NCBI GenBank assembly: GCA_965261255.1
Contig: CBDHCQ010000004.1
Span: 2,232,001 to 2,296,000 of the forward strand
Length of the DNA: 64,000 bases
Source of the DNA: Bin80 sp965261255
Lineage (GTDB): Bacteria > Bacteroidota > Rhodothermia > Rhodothermales > Bin80
Direction of reading: 5' to 3'
How positions within the stretch are numbered: position 1 is the first letter of the stretch; every line of letters starts with the position of its first letter. Below, in pieces: positions 8,413 through 18,006 of the stretch. The notes under the pieces were generated by a model. That model was not told where the DNA came from and searched no databases. It saw only the letters and a program-made list of their open reading frames with translations. Position numbers and translations under genes: made by a program.

Positions 8413-9840
8413 TTAGACTAACAAGCCTGCAACCAAAAACGCACAAAAAGAAATCCCCGCAACTAACGCGGAATAAGGCAGCTGCGTATTCACATGGTCC
8501 ACATGATCACATGCAGAAGCCATTGAAGATATGATGGATGTGTCTGACAGTGGCGATGCGTGATCACCGTACACACCCCCCGAAAGCACTGCACCAAGCA
8601 TAAGTGGCACAGAGATGTCCAGCCCCTCCGCCAATGGTAACGCCAGAGGAATCAGAATGGCAAAGGTGGTCCAGGATGACCCCAGCGTGAAAGACACAAC
8701 ACACCCTATCGCAAAGACTAGAGCAGGCAACCACCAAACCCATATGTCTTCTCCCAAAACCGAGACAACATACGGCCCCATTTCCAGGCTGCGCGAAACC
8801 TCACCAAGCGCAAACGCAAGCACCAGTAACCCGACAACACCAACTAGGCCTGATGCGCCTTTAATAACAAAATTTGTTGACTTATCTGGCATCAGAAGCG
8901 GCTGACCCTGTCGCGGTAGCATATAGACCAGCATTGCAACAAAGATAGCCGTGCCCACAGCCCACAATACTGCCGTCGAACCACTGCCATCCATAAGATT
9001 CCCGTTGCCTGTCACGGACAGGCTGACGAAGATCATACCGATCATCACAAGTATCGGAACCAGAAAGTCATACACTCGCCCTAGATCTGGTTTAACAGGT
9101 TCCAGGCCAGTTACTTCATCTGCAATCATGGGGCTAGATCCAGGGCGGATCAACTGCCCCGTGGTGGCTGCTCTGCGTTCAGCTGCGCGCATCGGGCCAA
9201 ACCCCCATCCCGTTAGCGCAAGCCCCAAAGCAAACACGATGGCAGAGAGGCAGAAAAAATTGAAGAGCAGCGCACTGAACAGCGTACTCACTGCATTGCT
9301 GTCATACCCTTGCGTTATCAATAACCCAAGCACAAATGCACCCCAGCCATTGAGTGGAATAGCCATACAGACTGGGGCACTGGTCGCATCACAGTAGTAG
9401 GCCAGCTTCTCCCTTGGAAGTTTTAGCCCATCAAAAAACGGCCGGCTGAGCGTGCCTACAATTAGAGACGTGATGCTGGATTCCACGAAGACTAACAGGC
9501 CCGTGACCCAGGCGAGCAGTTCTACACCGCGACGTGTTTTGGCCAAGCCTGCTGTCTGAACAAAGCGCACGAAAGCAGCTACCCCGCCAGACACCTGAAC
9601 CAGCGCAATAAGCCCCCCAACCAGCAGGCTGAACAGCACAATTTTCGTGTTTGATGGTTCGGCAAATACCGCTACCACCACATCGGCCATACCGATCAGG
9701 CCCTTAACCACATTACCACCCGCCAATATGGTAGTCCCAACCCAGAGTCCAACAACCAGAGACAAGAATACCTGTCTCGTCCAAAGTGCCAACCCAATGG
9801 CCACAATCGGCGGTAAAAGGACCACCCAGTCCGTTGGCAT
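8413..9840 (-). CDS. nhaC: NhaC-family Na+/H+ antiporter
   Basis: 475 residues with about eleven to twelve hydrophobic segments of the ion-transporter (IT) fold. Typical NhaC features are the opening WVVLLPPIVAIGLALWTRQV, the polar helix break GLLVFVESSITSLIVGTLSRP, CDATSAPVCMAIPLNGWGAF in the middle, and YGDHASPLSDTSIISSMASA near the C-terminus. The protein exchanges Na+ (sometimes with organic acids, as in malate/lactate antiporters) for protons across the inner membrane. ATG at 9840 lies 3 bp past the stop of the thioredoxin-family gene on the same strand, so the two are probably cotranscribed. Confidence 0.85.
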   Translation of the reverse strand: MPTDWVVLLPPIVAIGLALWTRQVFLSLVVGLWVGTTILAGGNVVKGLIGMADVVVAVFAEPSNTKIVLFSLLVGGLIALVQVSGGVAAFVRFVQTAGLAKTRRGVELLAWVTGLLVFVESSITSLIVGTLSRPFFDGLKLPREKLAYYCDATSAPVCMAIPLNGWGAFVLGLLITQGYDSNAVSTLFSALLFNFFCLSAIVFALGLALTGWGFGPMRAAERRAATTGQLIRPGSSPMIADEVTGLEPVKPDLGRVYDFLVPILVMIGMIFVSLSVTGNGNLMDGSGSTAVLWAVGTAIFVAMLVYMLPRQGQPLLMPDKSTNFVIKGASGLVGVVGLLVLAFALGEVSRSLEMGPYVVSVLGEDIWVWWLPALVFAIGCVVSFTLGSSWTTFAILIPLALPLAEGLDISVPLMLGAVLSGGVYGDHASPLSDTSIISSMASACDHVDHVNTQLPYSALVAGISFCAFLVAGLLV

Positions 9841-9843
9841 TTG

Positions 9844-10407
9844 CTACTTCCATTTTATGTTGCAGCCCATCGATGGGCGTTGCGGCATAGTCACTACTCC
9901 CAAGGTCAGGAGCTCATCTACTGCCTGCAAAAACTCTTCGCCAGTTGCCTGACCAATACCCGGGCGGCTTTCGTCAAACCTACCTCGATAAGCTAGACGT
10001 AGATTCTCATCATACAGAAAGAAATCAGGCGTGCACTCCGCACCATAAGCCTTAGCCACAGACTGAGACTCATCATACAGGTAAGGGAACGGATACTTCT
10101 TATTCTGCGCGCGCTGTCCCATCGCCTCATAAGAATCCTGAGGGTACTGCAAAGCATCATTGCTGCTGATACCGACAAGATTCACTCCTCTCTCCCCGCA
10201 GACCCTCGCGGCCTCCACTAAAGCATCCTCAACATGCACAACAAACGGACAATGATTGCACATGAAGACTATTGCGAGTGGCTTTCCATCCGATGCACGC
10301 TTGAGGTTTAGCGTTTCACTGCCAACTGTCTCAGGATTACTGACAGGTAAGTCAAACTCTGGAGCTTGCGCTCCAAGGTCAATCATTTGTGAATACGTAA
10401 GTGCCAT
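9844..10407 (-). CDS. Thioredoxin-family (AhpC/TSA-like) protein
   Basis: 187 residues of thioredoxin fold. The start has the peroxiredoxin-like GAQAPEFDLP strand, and FMCNHCPFVVHVE holds a CxxC pair (Cys-Asn-His-Cys) near residue 50. The cis-proline region is YGAECTPDFFLYDE. This CNHCP subgroup is usually annotated as thioredoxin family or redoxin domain; its partner is unknown. There is no signal peptide, so it is probably cytoplasmic. It precedes nhaC directly. Confidence 0.8.
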   Translation of the reverse strand: MALTYSQMIDLGAQAPEFDLPVSNPETVGSETLNLKRASDGKPLAIVFMCNHCPFVVHVEDALVEAARVCGERGVNLVGISSNDALQYPQDSYEAMGQRAQNKKYPFPYLYDESQSVAKAYGAECTPDFFLYDENLRLAYRGRFDESRPGIGQATGEEFLQAVDELLTLGVVTMPQRPSMGCNIKWK

Positions 10408-10488
10408 AAAAACTTGTGTGATGTGTTCTGAGTTGTGAGAATGTAGCGCTTAAAACTGACTTTGCAGCCTTGTGCCTCAAAAGTCCTC

Positions 10489-11133
10489 CTATGATCCGGC
10501 CCGTATACGGTGAAGCGGTTCCGTTACACAACGGGCAATACTTGCCAGATGCTCACCTACGCGCCCTACTGAATAAGCACCCACCGTACATACGACCGCT
10601 TTGTTTGCGGACAGTTCGGATTTGGCCAAGCGGGCAAAAACCTCGCGAAGAGCCTCAGCAATGGCTTCCTGCTCCACCTGAGCAACATCTGCCTTTTCTA
10701 TGTCTCCCTCTATAAAACAGTCCCGCACAGCATCAAACTGACCCAGCGTACGCGTACGGAGTTCACGGATTTCGTCCACAATGGCACCTATCCGGGGAGC
10801 GGTGGCCAATGTAGCCGTCTTCTCCATCGTCCGTCCCAAATATCCGATGCGCTCGGCCTCCTGTGCAGCCGTTAGCAGTTTGACACAGAGCACCAGCTCT
10901 CGCTTCGGGTCAATGTTCAGGTGTTCCAATACCGCCCGACGCACTGACTGCTCCCGCTTACGAATCACTGCTTCCTGAGCAGAAAGATCTGTGTCCAGGA
11001 TTTCGTTTTCCAAGAGCCGACCACTTGAGGCAGCAAACAGGTCGCGACCCGTGTCCAACATAACCTTAACATCATCCAGGGCGTCTCCGATGAGAGGTGG
11101 TTGGTTGCCAGTGAAAAAATCCAGAAAGCCCAT
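10489..11133 (-). CDS. PhoU-domain-like protein
   Basis: 214 residues, nearly all helical, opening MGFLDFFTGNQPPLIG. The long helices with conserved acidic pairs (AVIRKREQSVRRAVLEHL; RELVLCVKLLTAAQEAERIG) and the second half (QFDAVRDCFIEGDIEKADVA) match the duplicated three-helix PhoU architecture. PhoU proteins bind metal and tune phosphate uptake. Here no pst or Na/Pi transporter gene is adjacent, so the partner is unclear. It follows nadD on the same strand, separated by 27 bp. Confidence 0.7.
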   Translation of the reverse strand: MGFLDFFTGNQPPLIGDALDDVKVMLDTGRDLFAASSGRLLENEILDTDLSAQEAVIRKREQSVRRAVLEHLNIDPKRELVLCVKLLTAAQEAERIGYLGRTMEKTATLATAPRIGAIVDEIRELRTRTLGQFDAVRDCFIEGDIEKADVAQVEQEAIAEALREVFARLAKSELSANKAVVCTVGAYSVGRVGEHLASIARCVTEPLHRIRAGS

Positions 11134-11160
11134 GACCTAGGGGGCTGATTTGGTGTTGCT

Positions 11161-11763
11161 CTACCCGCAGCTGTTATACCCTCCGTACAGACGATGTTTG
11201 ATAATGTAGGAAAGTACATCGTCTGAAACCAAATGTCGTACAGGTTGCCCGCCAGAAAATTTACTTCGAATATGCTCCGCACTAATTGCTATCTCGGGCG
11301 CCTCCATGAATTGAACACGCCCATGTAGAAATTCAGGCAAATCTGTTTCTGCAACTGGGTGCCCTGCGCGGGGATAAACCAGAAGCTGTACCCTCTGGGC
11401 GATAACATCCGGCTGTAACCAGGTGTGAAACTGCTTCAGGCTGTCACTCCCCAGAATTAGGTAAAATTCGGCATCGGGATATCGTTCTCTCAACGCATCG
11501 AGCATTCGTACAGTATAGGTCGGACGTTCAATTGTCGACTCTATATCAGAAACCCGAAAGGATCCGTGGTCTGCGGTAGCAGCCCGTACCATACCCAGAC
11601 GGTTTTGATACTGTGTGAGTTGATTCTGGGATTTATGCGGTGGGTCGTATGCAGGCACCCATAAAATCAGCTCCAGCCCAAAATTCGATCGTGCAAACTC
11701 GGCAATTCTCGAATGGGCAGCGTGCGGTGGATCAAAGCTTCCGCCAAAAATGCCCACATTCAT
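11161..11763 (-). CDS. nadD: Nicotinate-nucleotide adenylyltransferase
   Basis: 200 residues. NadD adenylates nicotinate mononucleotide in NAD synthesis. The N-terminal GGSFDPPHAAHSRIAE is the nucleotidyltransferase T/H-x-G-H-type motif (HAAH here), VPAYDPPHKSQ is the next loop, LILGSDSLKQFHTW binds substrate, and ISAEHIRSKF is the ISS-T-x-IR motif at the C-terminal end. Length is standard. bamD precedes it on the same strand. Confidence 0.92.
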   Translation of the reverse strand: MNVGIFGGSFDPPHAAHSRIAEFARSNFGLELILWVPAYDPPHKSQNQLTQYQNRLGMVRAATADHGSFRVSDIESTIERPTYTVRMLDALRERYPDAEFYLILGSDSLKQFHTWLQPDVIAQRVQLLVYPRAGHPVAETDLPEFLHGRVQFMEAPEIAISAEHIRSKFSGGQPVRHLVSDDVLSYIIKHRLYGGYNSCG

Positions 11764-11786
11764 CTATTTGTCAAGCGCCCAATACG

Positions 11787-12587
11787 CTATAGTGCTGCGT
11801 CGTTTTCGATCAGTGCATCAAGATCTTTTTCCGCCTGGTCATTGAGTTCGCTGGCCACATCCATCAGTTCGCTCTCAGGAAAAAGGTCCACTAGACGCCG
11901 ATAATGATCAATCGCTTTTTGTAATCGCTCCGGTTGCCGTTGTATGATACTCTGCGCACTGAATTCAATGTAAGACCTGATAGCACCCAGTAGCGCGTCA
12001 TCTGCCAAGGGAGTATCCGGGTACTTATCAAATACCAACTCATAAGACAGTGCTGCCGCCTGGTAGAGGCCTCGCCGCTCATAAAGCCTAGCAGCATGAA
12101 ATTGCTTGTCGGCCAATTTCTGACGCAACTCCCCTACACGCCGAATCGCAACATCTACGGAATCGTGACCGGAATAGCGCTGAATGTACAGATTGAAAAC
12201 CTCGATCCCTCGCCGCGTGCTTGTCTGATCCAGCTCAATCTGCGGGGAGCGCTCAAAGAAGGTCATGGCCCGCTCAAACTCAGCATCTGCAGCACGTGGA
12301 TCGGCCCTGTAAAGCTCCGTGAATCGGGTGTACTCACTTGCTGATAAGATGAAATCCCTGTTCTGGCGATAAGAACGAGCCAAGTACAGTTGTGCATCGG
12401 CGGCCCAATCACTTGTACGGCCAAAATCAAATACGCCCGTAAAATACTGGGCCGCGCGACTATAGCGGCCAGCCTCGTAGTGCTCCAACCCTTTCGTGTA
12501 TGCCTCACTGGGAGAATCATAGCTAAGACGCCCTGATCCTGCACACCCGGCAACAAACAGAAAAAGAACAATTACTTGATTTCTCAT
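11787..12587 (-). CDS. bamD: Outer-membrane assembly lipoprotein BamD-like
   Basis: 266 residues with signal and lipobox VAGCAGSG (Cys 15). Tandem TPR helices follow: GLEHYEAGRYSRAAQYF, AQLYLARSYRQNRDFILSA and ERRGLYQAAALSYELVFDKY, the standard five-TPR layout of BamD/YfiO. BamD is the periplasmic lipoprotein that helps BamA fold outer-membrane beta-barrels. It lies between the LpoA-like gene and nadD in one minus-strand series. Confidence 0.85.
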   Translation of the reverse strand: MRNQVIVLFLFVAGCAGSGRLSYDSPSEAYTKGLEHYEAGRYSRAAQYFTGVFDFGRTSDWAADAQLYLARSYRQNRDFILSASEYTRFTELYRADPRAADAEFERAMTFFERSPQIELDQTSTRRGIEVFNLYIQRYSGHDSVDVAIRRVGELRQKLADKQFHAARLYERRGLYQAAALSYELVFDKYPDTPLADDALLGAIRSYIEFSAQSIIQRQPERLQKAIDHYRRLVDLFPESELMDVASELNDQAEKDLDALIENDAAL

Positions 12588-12689
12588 CCAGAAATTGAAT
12601 AATACACACGCTGCGTAATGCTGGGAAACTAACGCGTATCACTGTGGAATCATTGTGCGGTTACCGAAAAAGGGCCACACTGTTCCTTA

Positions 12690-14108
12690 TCAGCGAACCC
12701 GCTGCGGACCGTTTGGAGTATGCCTAAAGAAATAAAACTCTGTGTTACGCTGATTGTCTCCAAATTGGATCTGGATACTTAAACCCTCATACAGCGACGC
12801 ATCCAACAGACGCTCCCGTGATAATTCTCCGTCGTCCAGATTCTCCAGAATCATACTTGTAACATCGTAGCCTACATACGCGAGCCGATTGGGTGCAACG
12901 CCTCCGTTAGCCGCCCGATACTTCTGAACAAAGTTTCGTACACTCCTGCTCAGATCATTGACGTAGTGGACATCCGAATAGTAGACCGGAATTGACAGGT
13001 TATAGTTATTTAGATTAAGGGAGGGCCAGGCCAATGGACCCAATATGATCGGGCGCACCCCTCTCCGTCTAAAATTAATGACAGTTCTTCCTACCAATCG
13101 AGAAGCATCCACCTCATTATCGCGATGGATCGCCAAAAAAATCCCCTCTGCCGCTCTAAGCGTATCTGAATTGATTACATTCGGGGATCTTATCCAATCT
13201 GAATCGGGCCCGACCTCATAAACAAACGTTGGCGTTAGACCTCGGGAAATAAGTTCTTCTTCAAATCCCTGGGCCATTTCCTCACTCATAGGATTATCCG
13301 CTTCCACCATAATACCGATGTTCTGCAGGTTCAGGTGGTCAATGGCCTGGCGGGCCGTATAGCGTCCGCGCTCAGCTAATGTTGCATTGACCTGAAAAAC
13401 ATATCTGCGCCCCCGCGTAATCTGGCCATCAGTAGCCAATGGAGCTATCATCACGGTCTGCTGCTGCTCCACCGTGCGGGCGGCGGAGTGAACTTGGTCA
13501 CTGAATAGCGGACCAATGATTACGGATACACCTTCGTTCACTAGTGCATTAGCCGCTGATCTGGCACCGGCCTCGGAGTTTTTCGTATCCCTGAATACAA
13601 TCCGTATCTTCGGCTCATGGCGCAAATTGTAGTCCTCAACGGCAAGTTGCACACCACTGAATATAGACCGGGTTAGCGGAAGCTCATCACGCGATAGAGG
13701 TAGCGCCAAGCCGAGGTCTATTGCGCTGTCGTTCACTCGTCTATGCTCTCGGCCGATTCGGGCTGCCGCAATAACGCGTTCGGCTTCTTCACGGTATCGA
13801 CTACTGGAATATTCACGAATGAATTCCTCTAAAAGATCAATAGCCGCCTGGTGGTCGCCGTGGCGATAAAGCGCCTTGCCCGCCATCAAATGTGCTGCTG
13901 TCGTTTTGGTGTGCACGGGATCCCGCTCATACACATCTCTGAAACCGAAAAATGCACCCGCGTAATCCTCTGCTTCATAGGCACCCAACGCAGCAGCAAA
14001 AGCCTCCTCCACATCCCCTGATTGCCTGGGCGGCGCCTGAGCAGCACATACCCCCGCCCCCCATATGAGCACCACACAGATCAATGAAAAACGGACGCTC
14101 ATCTGCAT
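12690..14108 (-). CDS. TPR plus Leu/Ile/Val-binding-fold envelope protein (LpoA-like)
   Basis: About 472 residues from ATG 14108 (a second ATG at 14102). The signal peptide FSLICVVLIWGAGVCAA is followed by a short TPR region (residues ~40-115, with AGKALYRHGDHQAAIDLLEE) and then a periplasmic-binding fold: IDLGLALPLS, GVQLAVEDYN, VSVIIGPLFSDQVHSAA, and YVGYDVTSMILENL near the end. This pairing of TPR with a type 1 periplasmic-binding fold is seen in LpoA, the activator of penicillin-binding protein 1A, and in ABC-type branched amino-acid receptors. No permease is adjacent, which favours an envelope-regulator role. It starts one base after the guaA stop, suggesting coupling. Confidence 0.7.
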   Translation of the reverse strand: MQMSVRFSLICVVLIWGAGVCAAQAPPRQSGDVEEAFAAALGAYEAEDYAGAFFGFRDVYERDPVHTKTTAAHLMAGKALYRHGDHQAAIDLLEEFIREYSSSRYREEAERVIAAARIGREHRRVNDSAIDLGLALPLSRDELPLTRSIFSGVQLAVEDYNLRHEPKIRIVFRDTKNSEAGARSAANALVNEGVSVIIGPLFSDQVHSAARTVEQQQTVMIAPLATDGQITRGRRYVFQVNATLAERGRYTARQAIDHLNLQNIGIMVEADNPMSEEMAQGFEEELISRGLTPTFVYEVGPDSDWIRSPNVINSDTLRAAEGIFLAIHRDNEVDASRLVGRTVINFRRRGVRPIILGPLAWPSLNLNNYNLSIPVYYSDVHYVNDLSRSVRNFVQKYRAANGGVAPNRLAYVGYDVTSMILENLDDGELSRERLLDASLYEGLSIQIQFGDNQRNTEFYFFRHTPNGPQRVR

Positions 14109-14109
14109 A

Positions 14110-15672
14110 CTACTCCCATTCAATGGTAGCTGGCGGTTTGGAACTGATGTCATACACTATGCGGTTGATACCCCGAACTTCGTTGACGATCCGGTTGGCT
14201 ACATATCCAAGAAAATCCAGCGGCAATTTAGCCCAGTCTGCCGTCATTCCATCTTTACTGGTAACTGCTCTGAGCCCACATACCTGTTCATAGGTGCGTC
14301 CATCTCCCATTACACCCACACTCTGAACCGGTAACAGAACAGCAAAAGCCTGCCACACATCATCATAATAACCTTGCGCGTGCAATTCTTCAATAAATAT
14401 GCGATCCGCCTCCCTCACAAGATGCAAGCTCCTTGCGCATACCGGTCCAAGGATACGCACAGCAAGCCCCGGACCAGGAAACGGATGCCGACCAATGATT
14501 TCCTCCGGTAAAGCCAATAGTCTGCCAATCTCTCGAACTTCATCCTTAAATAACTCCCGGAAGGGCTCCAATATTTCAAATGGATGATCCTCCGGTAATC
14601 CACCAACATTGTGGTGTGTTTTTATAGTTACACTGGGGCCCTTGAAAGAAGTGCTTTCAATTACATCAGGGTATAGCGTACCCTGCGCCAAAAACTTCGG
14701 TCTGTCGCCCAGCGCAGATGAAATGGCCGATGTTGCCTCCTCAAACACATGTACAAACGTATTGCCGATCACAACACGTTTGCGCTCTGGATCCGTGATC
14801 CCCTCCAGGCGAGTCAGAAACCGCTCACTCGCATCAATTGCTTCCAGGCGAATCTGGAAATGATTGCGGAAAGTGTTCTGTACACTTTCCCACTCACCGT
14901 GGCGCAAAAGCCCGTTATTCACAAAAATACAGGTTAACTGGTCACCAATCGCCTCGTGAATCAACCGGGCGGCAACCGATGAGTCTACCCCTCCAGACAG
15001 GCCCAGAATAACATGGTCCATCCCGACCAGTTCGCGTATCTCTGCAATCTTTTGTGTCATGAAGGAGGCGGGTGACCAGTCACAACGGCAACCACAGATT
15101 TCCCCTACAAAGTTCTCAAAGATGCGCTGCCCGCCTTCAGTATGCACGACCTCTGGATGAAACTGCACACCGTAGTGTGGCAACGTTGTGTGGCGTAGTC
15201 CGGCAATGACTGCACTTGTTGTATCTGCCATGACCTCGTAGCCAGGGGGGGCATGCGTGGGCAGATCTCCGTGACTCATCCAGACTTGCGTACCATTTTC
15301 AATGCCGGCGAGCAGCTTATCATCCCGGAGGATATTGAGCGATGCACGCCCAAATTCCCGATGTTCTGCAGCCTCCACCACACCACCAAGTGAATGGACC
15401 AAGGCCTGCAGTCCGTAACAGATCCCCAACACGGGCATAGGTGAACCATCGCCCCGCTGAAGCTGGAGAAGTGCCGGATTCAGTTGTGGTGCACCCGACT
15501 CATAGACTGAGTTCGGGCCTCCGGAAAGTACAATCCCCCGTGCAGTTGCAAAATCCTCAATCGATGCAGTACAGGGAAGGATCTCCGAGAATACACCTGC
15601 CTCGCGTATTCGGCGAGCGATTAATTGGGTATACTGGGCCCCGAAATCCAGAATGACAATCCGCTCATCCAT
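14110..15672 (-). CDS. guaA: GMP synthase (glutamine-hydrolysing)
   Basis: 520 residues from the ATG at 15672 (MDERIVILDFGAQYTQLI). An in-frame extension to 15768 overlaps gcvH and has no family match. The N-terminal amidotransferase has GICYGLQALVHSLGG and VQFHPEV. The ATP-PPase P-loop is LGLSGGVDSSVAARL near residue 225, and the C-terminal dimerisation domain ends PPATIEWE as in the family. It makes GMP from XMP, glutamine and ATP. gcvH lies 11 bp upstream. Confidence 0.96.
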   Translation of the reverse strand: MDERIVILDFGAQYTQLIARRIREAGVFSEILPCTASIEDFATARGIVLSGGPNSVYESGAPQLNPALLQLQRGDGSPMPVLGICYGLQALVHSLGGVVEAAEHREFGRASLNILRDDKLLAGIENGTQVWMSHGDLPTHAPPGYEVMADTTSAVIAGLRHTTLPHYGVQFHPEVVHTEGGQRIFENFVGEICGCRCDWSPASFMTQKIAEIRELVGMDHVILGLSGGVDSSVAARLIHEAIGDQLTCIFVNNGLLRHGEWESVQNTFRNHFQIRLEAIDASERFLTRLEGITDPERKRVVIGNTFVHVFEEATSAISSALGDRPKFLAQGTLYPDVIESTSFKGPSVTIKTHHNVGGLPEDHPFEILEPFRELFKDEVREIGRLLALPEEIIGRHPFPGPGLAVRILGPVCARSLHLVREADRIFIEELHAQGYYDDVWQAFAVLLPVQSVGVMGDGRTYEQVCGLRAVTSKDGMTADWAKLPLDFLGYVANRIVNEVRGINRIVYDISSKPPATIEWE

Positions 15673-15683
15673 GCTGGAAATGC

Positions 15684-16067
15684 CTATGCGACTTGATCGG
15701 CATATTCTTTGGCGGATAATAAATCCTCCAGCTGCTCCGGATCCGATATACGAAGCTCTATCATCCATCCCTCGCCGAAAGGATCGCTGTTCACCAATTC
15801 CGGGCTAGCCTCAAGCGCAGGGTTATGCCGCTCGACAACCCCATCCACAGGAAGAAACAGTTCGGAAACGGCCTTAACCGCCTCTACAGAACCAAATACC
15901 TCTCCTTGCTCAAAGACTTCTCCTTCAGGTTCCAGCTCTACAAACACAATGTCCCCCAACTCACCCTGGGCATAATCAGTGATACCAATTGTCACGGTTG
16001 CGCCGTCTTCATGTATACGTACCCACTCGTGCTCCTCGGTATACTTAAGATCTTCTGGAAAATTCAT
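15684..16067 (-). CDS. gcvH: Glycine cleavage system H protein
   Basis: 127 residues from ATG 16067 (MNFPEDLKYTEEHEWVR). It carries the lipoyl domain with the lipoylated lysine in FGSVEAVKAVSEL (the ESVKA position). It shuttles the aminomethyl group between the P, T and L proteins of glycine cleavage; none of those genes is in the window. A start at 16091 would add eight residues unlike the family. It sits in the accB-accC-gcvH-guaA series, 24 bp after accC. Confidence 0.93.
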   Translation of the reverse strand: MNFPEDLKYTEEHEWVRIHEDGATVTIGITDYAQGELGDIVFVELEPEGEVFEQGEVFGSVEAVKAVSELFLPVDGVVERHNPALEASPELVNSDPFGEGWMIELRISDPEQLEDLLSAKEYADQVA

Positions 16068-16091
16068 GACTCGTGGTTTAGCAGATATCAA

Positions 16092-17432
16092 TTAATCCTG
16101 CGGTAACATTTGTCGCTCAACAAAATGCGTATCAATTTCTCCGCGAACGAATGCAGGATGCTGTAACAATTCTTTGTGGAATGGGATCGTCGTGGGAACA
16201 CCTTCCAGCACAAATTCATCCAAGGCTCGCAACATTCGCCGAATAGCCCGTTCCCGGGTAGGACCGTGCGTGATGAGCTTGGCAATCATGGAATCATAGT
16301 GTGGCGGAATTGTATATCCGTTGTAGACATGTGTGTCCACGCGGACTCCGGGGCCTCCGGGCTGATGGAAATCCTTAATCTTTCCCGGAGCAGGCCGGAA
16401 GTTTTTTGCAGGATCCTCAGCATTGATGCGACACTCAATCGCATGACCATTCATTTTGACATCTTCATTGGAGAGCTGCTCCCCCATGGCTACGAGGATC
16501 TGCTGCTCAACGAGATCCTGCCCGGTTACTTCTTCAGTTACCGGATGCTCCACCTGTATCCGCGTGTTCATCTCCATAAAATAGAAGTGCCCGTCTGCGT
16601 CAAGTAAGAACTCAACCGTACCAGCGCCCTCGTAATTGACAGCTTCCGCCCCCGCAACAGCCGCTGCACCCATGCGTGCACGAAGATCGCTGTCAACCGC
16701 CACCGAAGGAGCTTCCTCGAGTAATTTCTGATGGCGTCGTTGCACAGAACACTCCCGTTCCCCGTAATGCAGCGCGGTCCCGCGCCCATCCCCCATGACC
16801 TGAATCTCGATATGCCTGGGCTTTTGGATAAGCTTTTCCAGGTAAACATCAGAATTACCGAACGCCCCTGCTGCCTCTGCTTGCGCCGCATGGAACTGAC
16901 GCTCAAAATCGTCCGCATCCATGACTGCACGCATCCCTCGACCTCCTCCTCCTGCACTGGCCTTGATCATGACCGGGAATCCAATTGACTTGGCAAGGGC
17001 CCTCCCATGATCAAGCGATGGTACGACCCCATCGGAACCAGGTACAACCGGGACACCAGCAGCCTTCATCTGATCCTTAGCACGACTCTTATCGCCCATC
17101 ACGGCAATTGTCTCCGGAGATGGACCTATGAACTTCACGCCGTGATCCGCACAGATCGCACTGAATACAGCGTTTTCGGCGAGGAAGCCATATCCGGGAT
17201 GGATCGCATCTGAATCGGTAACCTCGGCAGCCGCTATGATTCGATCCGGTTTGAGATAACTCTCTGAGGACGGTGCCAGACCAATGCACACCGCTTCATC
17301 AGCATAATACACATGGAGTGCATCCGCATCGGCTTTGGAGTATACCGCTACGGATTTGATTCCTAATTCCTTGCAGGCACGAATCACCCGGAGGGCAATT
17401 TCTCCTCTGTTTGCGATCAGAACTTTCTTCAT
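16092..17432 (-). CDS. accC: Acetyl-CoA carboxylase, biotin carboxylase subunit
   Basis: 446 residues from ATG 17432 (MKKVLIANRGEIALRVIR). It carries ATP-grasp motifs: MIKASAGGGGRGMR near residue 160, the EKLIQKPRHIEIQVMGD stretch, and FYFMEMNTRIQVEHPVTE near 285. It carboxylates biotin on BCCP as the first step of fatty-acid synthesis. The preceding gene is accB, so the two form the usual accBC pair. Confidence 0.96.
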   Translation of the reverse strand: MKKVLIANRGEIALRVIRACKELGIKSVAVYSKADADALHVYYADEAVCIGLAPSSESYLKPDRIIAAAEVTDSDAIHPGYGFLAENAVFSAICADHGVKFIGPSPETIAVMGDKSRAKDQMKAAGVPVVPGSDGVVPSLDHGRALAKSIGFPVMIKASAGGGGRGMRAVMDADDFERQFHAAQAEAAGAFGNSDVYLEKLIQKPRHIEIQVMGDGRGTALHYGERECSVQRRHQKLLEEAPSVAVDSDLRARMGAAAVAGAEAVNYEGAGTVEFLLDADGHFYFMEMNTRIQVEHPVTEEVTGQDLVEQQILVAMGEQLSNEDVKMNGHAIECRINAEDPAKNFRPAPGKIKDFHQPGGPGVRVDTHVYNGYTIPPHYDSMIAKLITHGPTRERAIRRMLRALDEFVLEGVPTTIPFHKELLQHPAFVRGEIDTHFVERQMLPQD

Positions 17433-17447
17433 ACCGGGTGCACCCAA

Positions 17448-17972
17448 TTATGGGGACTCAATAAGCAGCAATGGCTGATCGTACTCAACCGGATCACCAT
17501 CGCCTACAAGGATTTGTGTCACTGTCCCTGCAACCTCGGATTCTACTTCGTTCATCAGCTTCATGGCCTCAATGATGCAAACGGTCTGCCCTATGCTTAC
17601 ACTATCCCCAACCTGAACAAAAGGTTCTGAATCAGGTGATGGTTTTGCATAGAAAGTACCCGGCGTTGGCGCAAGTACCGGCGTACCACTCGCAGACTCT
17701 GTCTCAGGAGACGGTGTAGTCTCAACCTCGACAGGGTCTGCTCCTTTTTCCTTGATAACGGCGGTGGTGCTCGGTCCAGCCTGCACGGTCACTGGAATAG
17801 AGGCGGATGCCCCCTCCTGGACGTTAGGTGCAACGTACTGCCGGACCAGTACACGAACACCATCGGCTTCGATTTCAACTTCCGCGGCACCGCTCTCTGC
17901 TGCCATTGAAATCAATTCCCGGATACGATCAAAATCGCTCTTGGACCAAGCTTTAGAAAAGAATTTTGGCAC
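17448..17972 (-). CDS. accB: Acetyl-CoA carboxylase biotin carboxyl carrier protein
   Basis: 174 residues. The C-terminal biotinyl domain has the biotinylation site CIIEAMKLMNEVE (Lys near residue 140). The N-terminal helical SKSDFDRIRELISMAAE region is typical of AccB, and a Pro/Thr/Glu-rich linker joins them. The start is a GTG at 17972; no ATG lies nearby. It is immediately followed by accC. Confidence 0.95.
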   Translation of the reverse strand: MPKFFSKAWSKSDFDRIRELISMAAESGAAEVEIEADGVRVLVRQYVAPNVQEGASASIPVTVQAGPSTTAVIKEKGADPVEVETTPSPETESASGTPVLAPTPGTFYAKPSPDSEPFVQVGDSVSIGQTVCIIEAMKLMNEVESEVAGTVTQILVGDGDPVEYDQPLLLIESP

Positions 17973-18006
17973 GTGACTTTTTGGTTAACTCTAATTGACT
18001 GGCCCG

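Noticed and set aside
7919..8446. 175-codon minus frame between the lipoprotein and nhaC
   Set aside because: No family signature, overlaps the nhaC end, composition unlike the real neighbours; listed only as intergenic.
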